The notes: generated by a model from the letters alone, not told the origin. A DNA stretch of 64,000 nt from an archaeon (GCA_018657065.1 JABHXU010000020.1:124001-188000), one strand, 5' to 3'; positions 32,774 to 42,734 are shown, numbered from the stretch's first letter. Program-made: numbers and translations.

Positions 32774-35125
32774 TTAAAACCTTCTTTCAATTCTAAGTTG
32801 CATAATTCTCCTTATTAGTATTTCGGTTAAATAAACAACTATTCCTGCAATTACAAATAACCATGATAAATCTTTTGTTTTTAAGGTTTGAATTTTTGTT
32901 AAAGATTCTAGGTTTGTATCAAATTCTTTTGAAATATAACTGCCACCTGTTATTTGTAATATCTTCTCAAAATCCCGATTTATACCTAAATTTAGATATT
33001 CTTTTTTGTAATTAACTGCAGCAGGAGTATTTAAAATAGAAGTTATACCTGTTTCATTAGCATAGAAATTTCCTAAATATATTCCTTTGCTATCTTCAAA
33101 ATAATTTCCATTTGGCGGTTCATTAGATTTTACAATAATTTGAATATTTTCATTAACTCTAATTTCAGGAATTTCAATAATAAATTCATTTTTTCTTTCA
33201 GGGTTTTCAACAAGCCAATTTACAGTTCTAATAACTGCTTTTGAATTAATATCTTTAAGCATTTCAGGATACCATTTTATTCCATCATCTGTTGTTAAAG
33301 AAGCCACTCTTCCTAAACCATAATTCCAAATTGTTAAAATTGGATCACCGGTTGAGGTCGTTAAAAGAAGTCTTGCATTAGTTTTAGGATATACTGAATT
33401 AAAACCATATAATCTTCCTAGATCCTTTAAATCTCGAGTAATAAAATGATTTGAATCATATACGTAAGTTTCTAATCTATCAGTTGAATGTTCATTAGGA
33501 TCACCAAAATATAATTTTAGTTTTTGGGTCTCATCCATTTGAAAGTATTCTCCTTTACCTTGCTCTTTAACTGCTTCTAAAAATTCTTTGTCTGAACTGT
33601 CTCCAATTCCAACAATAAATGTTTTTATCCCATCTCCATTTGCTTTTTTAACAAACTCCAAAGTCACTGCTTGATCTTGAGGAATAAGTTTTCCATCTGT
33701 AATAATTATGATATTTTTACTTCCTCTTGAAAGTCTTAACGATTCATGAGCTTTTTCATAAGCAAATCTTAATTCACTAAAACCATGTGGAGACATTAGA
33801 GAAATATCTGTTACTAATTTTTCTTTTTTTGGACCTAATTCAGATAACCCTGTTAAAGTATTCAAATAATAATTTCCTTCTACTAGGCCTACTTTATTAA
33901 AACTACTAATTGAGTTAATAATTTCTACAGCTACTGCTTTTTGAACATCAAACTTACTAAATTCATCATTAATCATTTCACCACCAGATGCTCCTGTATC
34001 CATGACAATATAAAGATTAATTACATCTTTTTTCTTTTTAGCTTGACCTATTGATACTGGTAGTAAATTAACAATCAAAGATTTGTTATAATCTCCCCAA
34101 TCATATGACTCTTTTCCACCTATTACAAATAATCCATTTTCTTCATTCAAATATTCGTCTAGATTATCTAAATCTTTTTCACTCAAATCTTTTGCATTTA
34201 TATTATTCAATATCACTGTATGATACTTATCTAATTCAGATATATCATCTTTTAAATCAACGTCATAAAAATCACTAAATAAATCGTATAACGGTGAATT
34301 ATCTTTAGAAACAAAAAGTAATTTAGGTTTTTTGTGTACATTAATAATTTTAAAAAATTCATTATTCTCTGAAAAATAATCGTCAGTTTCAATTTCTGCT
34401 TTAATAACATGACTTCCAGATTTAAATGATTTTTTTAGCTCAATAGGTTTTTCATACTGTTGTTCAATTTCCAATTTATCATCAATATAAATTTTTACAC
34501 GCTTTCTAACATTTCCTATTTCCTTTAATTCAATTGTAAATGTATTTTCAACTTCACTAACAACTTTTGATGGACCTAATACTGTTATTACTGCGTCTTC
34601 TTCTTTTTCATTAAGATTCAATCCATAAATTTTAGAGTTAATTGTTGTAGCAAACAAAGCAACATCTTCTAAATCTGTTCCAAAATTATTTTGACCATCT
34701 GTAATTAACAAAATATTTTCATCTGGTGCCAAATTATTTAAAATTGATTGACCTAAACTTGAGTAATCACTTAATTCTAAATCTATAATATCTAATGGAG
34801 TTTTAACAACTTCTAAATTTAATAATGCTTCATCAATATCATATAGTTCCATGGATTTTGATCTATCAATTAATACTTTAATTTTAGATAAATTTCCAGA
34901 TGTGTCTTCATATTCTTTATATGGTGAAGATAGTGCAATTATAATCAAAGTAAAAAAAATCATTTTACTTAAAAAAATCAAAAATTTTCCTCTTGACTTA
35001 AATAACCTTAATTTATCTTTCACAAATCTTTTTCTTAAAATATATATTGTAATAATTGCTAGAGGAATTAATAAAAATAATAATTCAGGTTGTAAAATAA
35101 CATAATTACTATACCTTAACATCAT
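32774..35125 (-). CDS. Large membrane protein with two VWA-like domains
   Basis: 783 residues. BatA-like N-terminal helices lie at about 8-27 and 48-67. A first VWA-like domain has the MIDAS-type DRSKS (about 88). Next is a glutamine-amidotransferase-like segment without a catalytic Cys (about 265-350, VIGGKESYDWGD). A second VWA domain has MDTGAS (about 376) and IIIITDGK (about 471). A C-terminal helix lies near 758-776. This matches the COG5426/DUF1355-type proteins of Bat operons. Its ATG overlaps the stop of the upstream BatA gene (ATGATG). Confidence 0.8.
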   Translation of the reverse strand: MMLRYSNYVILQPELLFLLIPLAIITIYILRKRFVKDKLRLFKSRGKFLIFLSKMIFFTLIIIALSSPYKEYEDTSGNLSKIKVLIDRSKSMELYDIDEALLNLEVVKTPLDIIDLELSDYSSLGQSILNNLAPDENILLITDGQNNFGTDLEDVALFATTINSKIYGLNLNEKEEDAVITVLGPSKVVSEVENTFTIELKEIGNVRKRVKIYIDDKLEIEQQYEKPIELKKSFKSGSHVIKAEIETDDYFSENNEFFKIINVHKKPKLLFVSKDNSPLYDLFSDFYDVDLKDDISELDKYHTVILNNINAKDLSEKDLDNLDEYLNEENGLFVIGGKESYDWGDYNKSLIVNLLPVSIGQAKKKKDVINLYIVMDTGASGGEMINDEFSKFDVQKAVAVEIINSISSFNKVGLVEGNYYLNTLTGLSELGPKKEKLVTDISLMSPHGFSELRFAYEKAHESLRLSRGSKNIIIITDGKLIPQDQAVTLEFVKKANGDGIKTFIVGIGDSSDKEFLEAVKEQGKGEYFQMDETQKLKLYFGDPNEHSTDRLETYVYDSNHFITRDLKDLGRLYGFNSVYPKTNARLLLTTSTGDPILTIWNYGLGRVASLTTDDGIKWYPEMLKDINSKAVIRTVNWLVENPERKNEFIIEIPEIRVNENIQIIVKSNEPPNGNYFEDSKGIYLGNFYANETGITSILNTPAAVNYKKEYLNLGINRDFEKILQITGGSYISKEFDTNLESLTKIQTLKTKDLSWLFVIAGIVVYLTEILIRRIMQLRIERRF

Positions 35126-36888
35126 ATATCTCCTCTTTTTTTAATCAAATATAATTCAAATAAAACTAGAAGGGTACCAATAAAAAGAATCAACGACATT
35201 AGCGGAATTGTTTGTAATATCTTAACTTGCTCATAATCTGATTCGGATGATTCAAATTCTATTTTTTTATTTAAAGTTGATTCTTTTATATTAACTAAAT
35301 TTACTGCAATTTCTTCATTATTTACTTCATAAACTCCTACTTTTTCTGTTGTAATATAATCATTTAATTTTTTATTATCAGGGTCTTTAATTTCTCCATG
35401 CAATACTTCACCTATTTTTTTATTGACAGTTGAATAATCTTGCTTAGAAATTAGATATTCTAAAGAATTAATCCAAAATAAAGGATATTGTGTACTAATT
35501 TTAAAAGAATTATATTCATCAATTATTCCATAATAAAGTATCTTTCCTGAACCATGAGTTGATACAACAATTATTGGTGAACCAAGTTTATCATTTGTTT
35601 GAGCCAAGATTATACTACTATTATCTTTAAGGCCAGCTTCTAAATACTTTGAACTAAGACCAAAATTAAAATCTTCAAATCCAATAAATCTATTATTAAA
35701 AATTGTAATATCTGTAGTTTTTTCATTAAATATGTTTATAGGTAAAATATCTAATTGTGGTAATTTTTCTTGTGCCGCAATAATTATGGTTGCTCCTTTT
35801 TTTACTTTAGCTTTTATTTTGTCTATTGTTCCTGGAAGTAAGGTACTGTAATCAACGTCACTTAAAACATACAAATCAAAATCACCATCAGGAATTATTG
35901 GAGGTTGAGCTTTTTTAACATCCAGAAATTTCATAGAGGTAATCGCATCATATAGATTATTCTTTTTCTTATTTGTAATAAACAATACTTTTTTTTCAGA
36001 TTCTTTAGGTATCATAATATTTAACTCATTATCAGATTCCAAACTATCCTTTGTTTCAATTATAATTTTATTTAATCCTGGAGTCAAATCTATTTGAACT
36101 TGTTCAACACTATTTCCATCTAAAACTATTTTTTTAGAATTCAAAGTTATAGTTTTTTCATAATTATCAAAATTCTTTACATCAACTATAGCTTTTTCAC
36201 CACTTAATTTATAATTAATAATTCCTACATTTGAAAGTTCTGACTTTCTTGGATTAATTAATTCAACTTCGAATCCTTTTGCTTCTAGTAATTGTTTTGC
36301 TGTAGAAACATCCTTAGAATTAGAGTCTGAAAAATCACTTAAAACTATGATTTTTCCTTCAGAAATTTCTGAAGCAAGCATCATAGAATCCCAAACATTG
36401 CTTAAAGAATCTGTTGGTTTAATTGAAGCGAGAATTCTAAAAGTATTTAATGGATTAGTTCTTGTTGCGACAACTTCTGGAGTATTTTTAATTAAAATAA
36501 CAGTATTTCTAACTCCAATTTGTTTTTTTGCTATATCTAAATACCTAGAAAATAACATTTTTCCTTCATCATATGATTTTGAACTAGCTGAAGCATCTAT
36601 AACAAAAGTTATGTCTTTGTTAACTTTTTTTATCATTAAATCTGTAGTAATTCCTAAAGTTCCTAAACATAAAACAACTAAGATTAAAAGCTGCAAAAAA
36701 AATATCCAATCTTTAACAAATCTTTTAAAAAAAGAGGTCATGTTTTTCTTTTTTTTACTAGATTCTAAAAATATTAAACTAGGAATGACTTTTTTAAAAG
36801 GCTTAGGTCTCATTAAATAAAAAAATATTAAAATTAGAACTGAAGAAAAGCTAACCAGTCCAATCATATTAGTAATATTAAAAATCAT
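35122..36888 (-). CDS. BatA-type VWA membrane protein
   Basis: 588 residues. The aerotolerance-regulator N-terminal domain (about 1-80) has the typical MRPKPFKKVIPSLIFLESSKK and a second helix near 62. A VWA domain (about 93-215) has the MIDAS DASAS and IIVLSDFSDS. A beta-rich region follows, with a C-terminal helix (about 562-581). It heads the cluster. In bacteria the Bat proteins work with MoxR ATPases and DUF58; neither is encoded here. Divergent from hypA. Confidence 0.85.
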   Translation of the reverse strand: MIFNITNMIGLVSFSSVLILIFFYLMRPKPFKKVIPSLIFLESSKKKKNMTSFFKRFVKDWIFFLQLLILVVLCLGTLGITTDLMIKKVNKDITFVIDASASSKSYDEGKMLFSRYLDIAKKQIGVRNTVILIKNTPEVVATRTNPLNTFRILASIKPTDSLSNVWDSMMLASEISEGKIIVLSDFSDSNSKDVSTAKQLLEAKGFEVELINPRKSELSNVGIINYKLSGEKAIVDVKNFDNYEKTITLNSKKIVLDGNSVEQVQIDLTPGLNKIIIETKDSLESDNELNIMIPKESEKKVLFITNKKKNNLYDAITSMKFLDVKKAQPPIIPDGDFDLYVLSDVDYSTLLPGTIDKIKAKVKKGATIIIAAQEKLPQLDILPINIFNEKTTDITIFNNRFIGFEDFNFGLSSKYLEAGLKDNSSIILAQTNDKLGSPIIVVSTHGSGKILYYGIIDEYNSFKISTQYPLFWINSLEYLISKQDYSTVNKKIGEVLHGEIKDPDNKKLNDYITTEKVGVYEVNNEEIAVNLVNIKESTLNKKIEFESSESDYEQVKILQTIPLMSLILFIGTLLVLFELYLIKKRGDI

Positions 36889-36974
36889 GATTGTTTTAAT
36901 GAGGTGGGAGTTTATATAGTTTTTTGAATAAACAAGATTAAATTTTTAAACATAAAGTATTATTAAAATATAAA

Positions 36975-37295
36975 ATGCATGACGCAGTTATAGCAAAATC
37001 AATTTTGCGAGATTTAGAACAATATGGTTCCATTAAAAAAGCATATCTTGAAATTGGCGAATTATTTGGAATTGAACCAGACCATCTTTTAGAACATTTA
37101 AAAGAAGTAAGTGATATTGAATTTGATGTGGTACAATCCAAATCTGAAGTTATTTGTAAGGATTGTAAATTTAAAGGTCAAGCAAATATAACTATGAGAA
37201 TGCATGATTTTGTATTATATGATTGTCCTAAATGTGGATCAAGTGTAGAAGTTATTAAAGGAGATAAGATTATAATTGTAAAGGTTGAAAAATAA
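36975..37295 (+). CDS. hypA: Hydrogenase nickel insertion protein HypA
   Basis: 106 residues. The Ni-binding N terminus is MHD (most relatives have MHE). The zinc site is two CxxC pairs, CKDCKFKG (about 61) and CPKCGSS (about 81). It delivers nickel to the large subunit of the hydrogenase encoded at 43141. It overlaps hypC by one base (TAATG). The usual HypBDEF partners are not in the window. Confidence 0.93.
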   Translation: MHDAVIAKSILRDLEQYGSIKKAYLEIGELFGIEPDHLLEHLKEVSDIEFDVVQSKSEVICKDCKFKGQANITMRMHDFVLYDCPKCGSSVEVIKGDKIIIVKVEK

Positions 37296-37516
37296 TGTGT
37301 TTAGCAATTCCAGGGAAAATTATTGAAATTAAAGACGATTCAGCTATTATTGATTATGGAAATGAAAAAAGACAAGCAAATTGTTCTTTAATTAAGTGCA
37401 AGGTTGGAGACTATGTTATTGTTTCAAATCAAATGGTTATTGATAAAGTAAATAAGAAAGAAGCAGAAGAAAGTTTAAGTATGTATAGTGCTGCTGTAGA
37501 GGGAAAAAATGATTGA
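37295..37516 (+). CDS. hypC: Hydrogenase maturation chaperone HypC
   Basis: 73 residues starting MCLAIPGKI, with the essential Cys2 that carries the Fe(CN)2CO unit with HypD. The fold-defining IIDYGNEKRQANCSLI and VGDYVIVSNQMVIDKV follow. It shuttles the iron centre to the apo large subunit. It is translationally coupled to hypA and ends in TGA. Confidence 0.95.
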   Translation: MCLAIPGKIIEIKDDSAIIDYGNEKRQANCSLIKCKVGDYVIVSNQMVIDKVNKKEAEESLSMYSAAVEGKND

Positions 37517-37572
37517 GCATAAAAAATCAAAGATTTTTAGGCTCACTCAAAATATCACAGAAGGTGATTATT

Positions 37573-37899
37573 TTGATTGAATACTCAGATTTTACAAAAT
37601 TAAAAATGAAAGTAGGCATAATAACTGAAGTTGTAAGAGTAGAAAACACACAAAAACTTTACAAAATACAAGTTAATATGGGAGAAAACACAATTCAAAT
37701 TGTATCAAGTTTAGTCCCTTATTATTCAATTGAAGAACTTCTAAATAAAAAAATTGTAGTATTAACAAATTTAAAACCAACTAAATTTAGAGGAGAACTT
37801 TCAGAAGGAATGCTTCTTTGCGCTGAAACAAATGATGAATCTGAGTGTGTTTTATTAAGTGTGGATAAAGACATTGCTGTTGGTACATCGATAACTTAA
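37573..37899 (+). CDS. tRNA-binding domain protein (MetRS C-domain/EMAPII-like)
   Basis: 108 residues from TTG 37573, placed by AAGGTGAT five bases before it; a longer in-frame start at TTG 37513 has no such site. The OB-fold is typical: KMKVGIITEVVRVENTQKLYKIQVN...VSSLVPYYSIEELLNKKIVVLTNLKPTKFRGELSEGMLL. In archaea it is often a separate beta subunit of methionyl-tRNA synthetase. Its place after hypC is probably transcriptional convenience. Confidence 0.9.
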   Translation: MIEYSDFTKLKMKVGIITEVVRVENTQKLYKIQVNMGENTIQIVSSLVPYYSIEELLNKKIVVLTNLKPTKFRGELSEGMLLCAETNDESECVLLSVDKDIAVGTSIT

Positions 37900-37921
37900 T
37901 TCTTCACTTTTTAATTTTAGT

Positions 37922-37955
37922 TATGCGCCGTTCCCCGCGCCCCTTTTATTTTTTT
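37922..37955 (+). terminator. GC-rich hairpin and T-tract between convergent genes
   Basis: TGCGCCGTTCCCCGCGCCCC (37924-37943) is about 90% G+C in a sequence of about 30%. GCGC arms enclose CGTTCCCC and are followed by CCCCTTTTATTTTTTT. It follows the hypA-hypC-tRNA-binding transcript and precedes the end of the convergent gene. It looks like an intrinsic terminator, unlike other ends here. Confidence 0.5.
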
Positions 37956-38673
37956 AAAGAGAATTATTTAATGCATCAACATTTATTTTTGTATAATTAA
38001 CTAAATTAGAAAATTCTTTTTGTTTTAATTTATCCACAACAAAGTTCCAATGAATAGAGATAATTTCACCTTTTTCTAATTTAACAAATTCAGGCATGTA
38101 ATCAAATTCTGTTTCAATAGGTTTTCCTAGAATTAATTTATTATTGTTAAACATATAAGGTCTATGCTTTGCAACTACTGATTTTTCTTTAATTTCAATT
38201 ACTTCAGCAGGTCTAATTAAACAATTATTTATATTTTCAATATTAAACCCAACACTTCCAGTAATTTTTCCTACACCTACATAAATAACATTAAATGAAT
38301 GATGAGGAACCATGCCTTTAGGTATTCCATTTGCAATTTTCTCTGCATATGATTTAGGAAGACCTCTTTTTGTTAGACTCATAATTAGTTCATTTAAATC
38401 AATTTCATCAAATTTATCTAATAATTTACTACCTAACCAATATGCTTCTCCTACTTCATGACTAAACTCATGATTATTAGTTTTTTTTGCAATTAATTGT
38501 AAATAAGGATATAACCCTTCAAATCTTTTTAACTCATCAATTATTTTGTCTTTCAATTCCTCTGAAGGATTAATTAAATAATTTAAAAAATTCAAATAAG
38601 AGTCATGAGGACCACAATATCTTAACTTATTTGTTATGAAAGAATATTTTACAATTAAATTAATTGGATCCAT
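37954..38673 (-). CDS. Hydrogenase-associated DUF6390-like protein
   Basis: 239 residues. Blocks RYCGPHDSYLNFL, YPYLQLIAKKTN, EVGEAYWLGSKLL, PHHSFNVIYVGVGKITG and AKHRPYMFNNNKLILG match my memory of the DUF6390 family, which is encoded near NiFe hydrogenase genes. PHHSF and the RP block are probable functional sites. Its role in maturation or assembly is unproven. It stands between hypAC and the hydrogenase operon, which fits. Confidence 0.75.
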   Translation of the reverse strand: MDPINLIVKYSFITNKLRYCGPHDSYLNFLNYLINPSEELKDKIIDELKRFEGLYPYLQLIAKKTNNHEFSHEVGEAYWLGSKLLDKFDEIDLNELIMSLTKRGLPKSYAEKIANGIPKGMVPHHSFNVIYVGVGKITGSVGFNIENINNCLIRPAEVIEIKEKSVVAKHRPYMFNNNKLILGKPIETEFDYMPEFVKLEKGEIISIHWNFVVDKLKQKEFSNLVNYTKINVDALNNSL

Positions 38674-38754
38674 AATGAATTAAAAATTGAATTAGAATAA
38701 AAAACTATCACAAAACTTTATTAATTATCATGCTATATTAAACAAAATATTAAA

Positions 38755-39606
38755 ATGAAAAGTCAAGATAAAGGTCATTTATATTTAATCATTGCATCAT
38801 TTTTTGGTGGTTTAATTGGTGTTCTTGTTAAACTCACGTCAGGAGTTAATTCATATAATATTGTTATGTTTAGATCAATAATTGCTTTAATTTTTATTTC
38901 AATAATATTAATTGTCAAAAAACAAATTCATTCTCTAAAAATTGTTAAACCAATAAATACAATATTTATGGGAATTTTTCAAGGACTCTCAATACTATTC
39001 TATTTTATGGCAGTTTTTAAAACAAATATATCAAATGCAATCTTTTTAGTATATTCTGCACCTGTTTTTTCAATGATTCTATCCTATATTTTTTTGAATG
39101 AAAGAATTGAAAAAAAATCTCTTTTAGGTCTTGTTATAGTAATGACTGGAATTCTTTTTATTGCTGATCCAACAAATTTTTCATTTTCTTCACAAAATTC
39201 TCTTGGAAATATTTATGCTCTACTTGGTGGATTTTTTTATGCAGCTATGGCAATATCTGTTAAACCATTAATGAAAAAAGTAAGTCCTTATTACATCACT
39301 TTTTGGCAATATATTATTATGATTATTATGTTCCTACCGTTTTATAATACCAGTGTTTCAACAATTATAAATAATTGGTGGCAAATTGGAATAATTGGTG
39401 TTTTTTGCACAGGAATTTCACACTTATTTTTTATGAATGGTGTTAAAAAAGTAAAAGGTCAACAAATATTTTTAGTTACTTCACTTGAACCATTTTTAAG
39501 TTCAATTTTCGCTTTTATAATTTTAAATGAAATTCCTTCATCTTATACATTAATAGGTGGAATAATAATTATGCTTGGAATTTATATAATTTCTAGAAAA
39601 AAATGA
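38755..39606 (+). CDS. EamA-family (DMT) transporter
   Basis: 283 residues, ten helices in two EamA repeats; each repeat ends with the GxxLIxxGI pattern (SLLGLVIVMTGILFIADP and YTLIGGIIIMLGIYIISRKK). It is a typical drug/metabolite exporter of unknown substrate. Its stop overlaps the next gene's ATG (ATGA). Confidence 0.9.
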   Translation: MKSQDKGHLYLIIASFFGGLIGVLVKLTSGVNSYNIVMFRSIIALIFISIILIVKKQIHSLKIVKPINTIFMGIFQGLSILFYFMAVFKTNISNAIFLVYSAPVFSMILSYIFLNERIEKKSLLGLVIVMTGILFIADPTNFSFSSQNSLGNIYALLGGFFYAAMAISVKPLMKKVSPYYITFWQYIIMIIMFLPFYNTSVSTIINNWWQIGIIGVFCTGISHLFFMNGVKKVKGQQIFLVTSLEPFLSSIFAFIILNEIPSSYTLIGGIIIMLGIYIISRKK

Positions 39607-40313
39607 AAACAGCATTAATTATTCATGGATGGCCTTGTTATATTGAAAATAATCATCCTCTTGTAGAACTTCTTAAAAAAGAAAAATTCAAAATTTCTGC
39701 TCCTAAATTATTCAAAAAAAAATATACAAAAAAAAGTGTTCTTAATCAAATTAATTCCAGTATAAAAAAACAACCAGAGATAATTATTGGTATATCTCTA
39801 GGTGGAACATTTGCTCAAATTCTTGCAAAAAAATATCCTAAATCAAAACTATTATTGATTGCAACAGGTCCATATTTAAAACCTAAAGCAAAAATACTCT
39901 ATGATTTTGCTAGATTTTTTTTATTAAGTGATATCTTATTTTTATTTATTAAATTCATGCCTTGGATGATTATTCATCCATTCTATAAAATTATTCTTCC
40001 AATTATTGGAAAAAATTATAGTGATTATATTAATGACATGAAAACTAATATTCTATCAATGAAAAAAGTCAAATATTCTGTTTATAGAAACATCATAAAA
40101 TATGCTTTCACTATAAATAATGAACCAATGTTATCAAAAATAAAAAATAAAACAATGATAATTACTGGAAAAAAAGACATAATGATGCCTCCAGAATTAT
40201 CAAAATTAATGCATCAAAAAATAAAAAATAGTAAATTATATGAAATTGATGCTCAACACCATAATTTATTTAATGATAAAGTAATAAAAAAAATAAAAGA
40301 ATTTGTAATCTAA
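39603..40313 (+). CDS. Alpha/beta hydrolase (RBBP9/YdeN-like serine hydrolase)
   Basis: 236 residues. HGW oxyanion loop (IIHGWPCYIENNHPL), nucleophile elbow GISLGG (Ser65), Asp in GKKDIMMP (about 199) and His in AQHHNLF (about 224) complete the triad. The substrate is unknown; RBBP9/YdeN proteins are small serine hydrolases. It is translationally coupled to the transporter upstream. Confidence 0.85.
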   Translation: MKTALIIHGWPCYIENNHPLVELLKKEKFKISAPKLFKKKYTKKSVLNQINSSIKKQPEIIIGISLGGTFAQILAKKYPKSKLLLIATGPYLKPKAKILYDFARFFLLSDILFLFIKFMPWMIIHPFYKIILPIIGKNYSDYINDMKTNILSMKKVKYSVYRNIIKYAFTINNEPMLSKIKNKTMIITGKKDIMMPPELSKLMHQKIKNSKLYEIDAQHHNLFNDKVIKKIKEFVI

Positions 40314-40344
40314 AAGAGTGTATTCTTGTCAAAATATATGAAGA

Positions 40345-41417
40345 TCATATACTGTATCTTTCAATCAATTCTTTGTTTTGAATTGTCGCAACTTTCCACA
40401 AAGAATTTAATAGTAAATTATAACAAAAATAACTATTTGGATTGGATCTAGTAAAAACAGGTTTTTCGCCCAATGATTTTATTGCTTGCTCATAAATTTT
40501 AAAAAACTTTATCATCCCCATATTATAATAATACTCAACATTTACAGGATTTCCAACATACATTATTGTATACAACATATGCTGTCCCATATAATGTGGA
40601 ATCAAAATTAATCTATCTCTATCTTTTTTTTGTAAAACATAAAATTCAATGTTTTTCCATCTTTTATAACTGTGTCCATTGCCTTATTTTTTTCAATTAA
40701 TTCTATAACATTTTCAACATTTCTCTTATTTTCTTTTGCACTCTTTATTGCTTTTTTGTACAATTTACTAAATGTATGTTCGTTAAAGGCAAACTTACCA
40801 TATTGAGAAAAGGTTGTAGTTATTCCTTCTTCATATAGATAATTTGAAAATTCATATAACAACAATCTAGCTGCTTTCCACATATTTGCTGCGTTTGATT
40901 TAGAAAAATCTAAAGAATTTGGTTTTAAATTAAATAATTTTTCATACCCTATCATGTGACGTTTCATATGACTTTGTTGAACAAGTAGAATGTGAATTGC
41001 TTCATGTGTTAAAAATTCTCCTAACAATTTTCTCAAATTTGTGTGCCCTGACAAATATAAAGTAAAAACTTTCTCAATATAGATGTAAATTTTGTTTATT
41101 CCATCTATGGCTTCATTTTTCTTAATAAAACCAAATTCATCATCTGAATCTTCGATATATCTATGTTCCAATTCAATTGTTAAATTATTGAGGAGTCTCA
41201 AGGTTTTTAGTCTATCGCGAAAGCATACTATTTTAATTAATTTTTCAATATTTTTATATTGAGAAATAAACGCTCGATCTTTCAAAGAAATTTTTTTCCT
41301 TTCTTTTTCTCTATAATCTTTCAAAACTACTTCCAAATCATAAGATATCCTATTATCTGAGAAATTCTTAATTACTATAGGAAATCTTCCTGATGTTGCA
41401 ATTTTCTTCATTTTCAA
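40345..41417 (-). pseudogene. Frameshifted HEAIH zinc metallopeptidase
   Basis: From ATG 41417 the first frame holds HEAIH (H138, E139, H142) and a downstream LYEEG (about 196), fitting a gluzincin-type zinc protease. Near 40683-40686 the coding sense moves to another frame: the original frame ends after 24 odd codons at 40608, while the shifted frame reads GHSYKRWKNIEFYVLQ and LILIPHYMGQHMLYTIMY and runs to 40345. One extra base (AAG read as AAGG or AAAG) restores about 357 residues. It may be a pseudogene or an indel error next to an A7 run. Confidence 0.75.
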
Positions 41418-41481
41418 AAAATTCTATATATTCAAAATAAATAAACCTCTGTTTCTTTTTAATAATAAATAAAAAAATTTG

Positions 41482-42375
41482 TTAAACAATAAACTTGCTT
41501 TTTTTAGGAATTGAAACTTCTTTAATACTTTTATTAAAAATAATAACTCCACCAACTAAAAATATCATTCCAATAACTTGAGTTAAAGCAACCATATTTC
41601 CAGTATAAACAATATTTAATAATGTTGTTATTGGACTTCCTAAAAGTAATATAACTGATGCTTTTGTTACACTTATTGTTTTAAGACCTTTATACCAGGT
41701 AAACACATATCCGAGTAAAAACAATGTAGGAACAATACTCCACAAAATTTGTGTAGAGTTTAGTGTAAACAAATCTCCAAAATTTCCAGTTACAAGTAAA
41801 AATCCAAAAATAAAAACTGAACCAAAAAACATTCTACCAAAAGCTACTATGTTTGAACTTAAATTCTTTAAAACATATTTTGATAATGTATTTTCTCCTG
41901 CCCATAAAATTGTTGCCAATAAAATCATGAAGTCCCCTGAGTTTAAAGGTTCATAACTCAATTTTAAAAACAAAAAATTCCCAACTAATAATAATAAAAC
42001 TGCAATCATTGATTTTGAATTGAATTTTTCTTTTAAAAATATATAGGCCATAATTCCAATATAAACAAACATTGTTTTATGAATAAAACCTGCCTTTGCA
42101 CTAGTTGTTAAAGAAAGTCCCTTAAAAAAAAGTAAAAAAGGAATACTTCCTCCAATAAGTCCAATTATTACTAAATTTTTCCAATCTTTAATCGTCAATT
42201 TTTTAAATAGTTTAAACTCTTTAGCTAAAATTATTATTGAAAATAAAAATACGCAAACCATCGCATTTTTCATAAAAGTAAATACAAATGGATTATTCAT
42301 TGAAACTCCAAATTTATTTACAAAAATTGATACTCCTGATATTAATGCTGTAAACCAAACTAAATTCTTATTCAT
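41482..42375 (-). CDS. EamA-family (DMT) transporter
   Basis: 297 residues, ten helices, two EamA repeats (MAYIFLKEKFNSKSMIAVLLLLVGNFLFLK and LGSPITTLLNIVYTG...GMIFLVGGVIIFNKS). Its ATG overlaps the stop of the hydrogenase maturation protease, so it is the last gene of the hydrogenase operon. A transporter tied to hydrogenase expression is unusual; the substrate is unknown. Confidence 0.88.
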   Translation of the reverse strand: MNKNLVWFTALISGVSIFVNKFGVSMNNPFVFTFMKNAMVCVFLFSIIILAKEFKLFKKLTIKDWKNLVIIGLIGGSIPFLLFFKGLSLTTSAKAGFIHKTMFVYIGIMAYIFLKEKFNSKSMIAVLLLLVGNFLFLKLSYEPLNSGDFMILLATILWAGENTLSKYVLKNLSSNIVAFGRMFFGSVFIFGFLLVTGNFGDLFTLNSTQILWSIVPTLFLLGYVFTWYKGLKTISVTKASVILLLGSPITTLLNIVYTGNMVALTQVIGMIFLVGGVIIFNKSIKEVSIPKKSKFIV

Positions 42376-42734
42376 TTTAATTCCTCAATTATTTTTATTA
42401 TATCTTGATTAATTCCTTCATAACTTTCTAAAGGTATTGCAATAATATTAATTTCATCAATATTTCCTAGTGACTTATTTAGTTTTAAAAAAAAACCAAA
42501 ATCCATATCATGAACTGTTGCAGTTCGTCTTGATATAAATTCATCAATATCTGTTATTAATGATGCTTTTTTTATTCCTTTACACACATCAAGTATTACT
42601 GGATGTGTTTTCATTAAATCATCAAAAGTATTAATTTTGATGAACTTTACATTGTTTATTTTTAAACTATCAGCAATTTTTAAAGCTAACGAATCCTCTT
42701 TTAAAAACTCATTTCCTAAAACATGAATTATCAT
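42372..42734 (-). CDS. NiFe hydrogenase maturation protease (HybD/HycI type)
   Basis: 120 residues, short for the family (about 150). GNEFLKEDSLALKIAD gives the first Ni ligand region, ILDVCKG the Asp region and VHDMDFG the His region. It cuts the C-terminal extension of the large subunit after nickel insertion, predicted after DPCFSCSSH in HydA. It overlaps neighbours by four bases on both sides. Confidence 0.85.
   Translation of the reverse strand: MIIHVLGNEFLKEDSLALKIADSLKINNVKFIKINTFDDLMKTHPVILDVCKGIKKASLITDIDEFISRRTATVHDMDFGFFLKLNKSLGNIDEINIIAIPLESYEGINQDIIKIIEELK

Noticed and set aside
40681..40693. Programmed -1 frameshift at the A7 run of the metallopeptidase gene
   Set aside because: After a -1 slip at the A-run the next codon is UAA, so slippage cannot reach the downstream coding frame.
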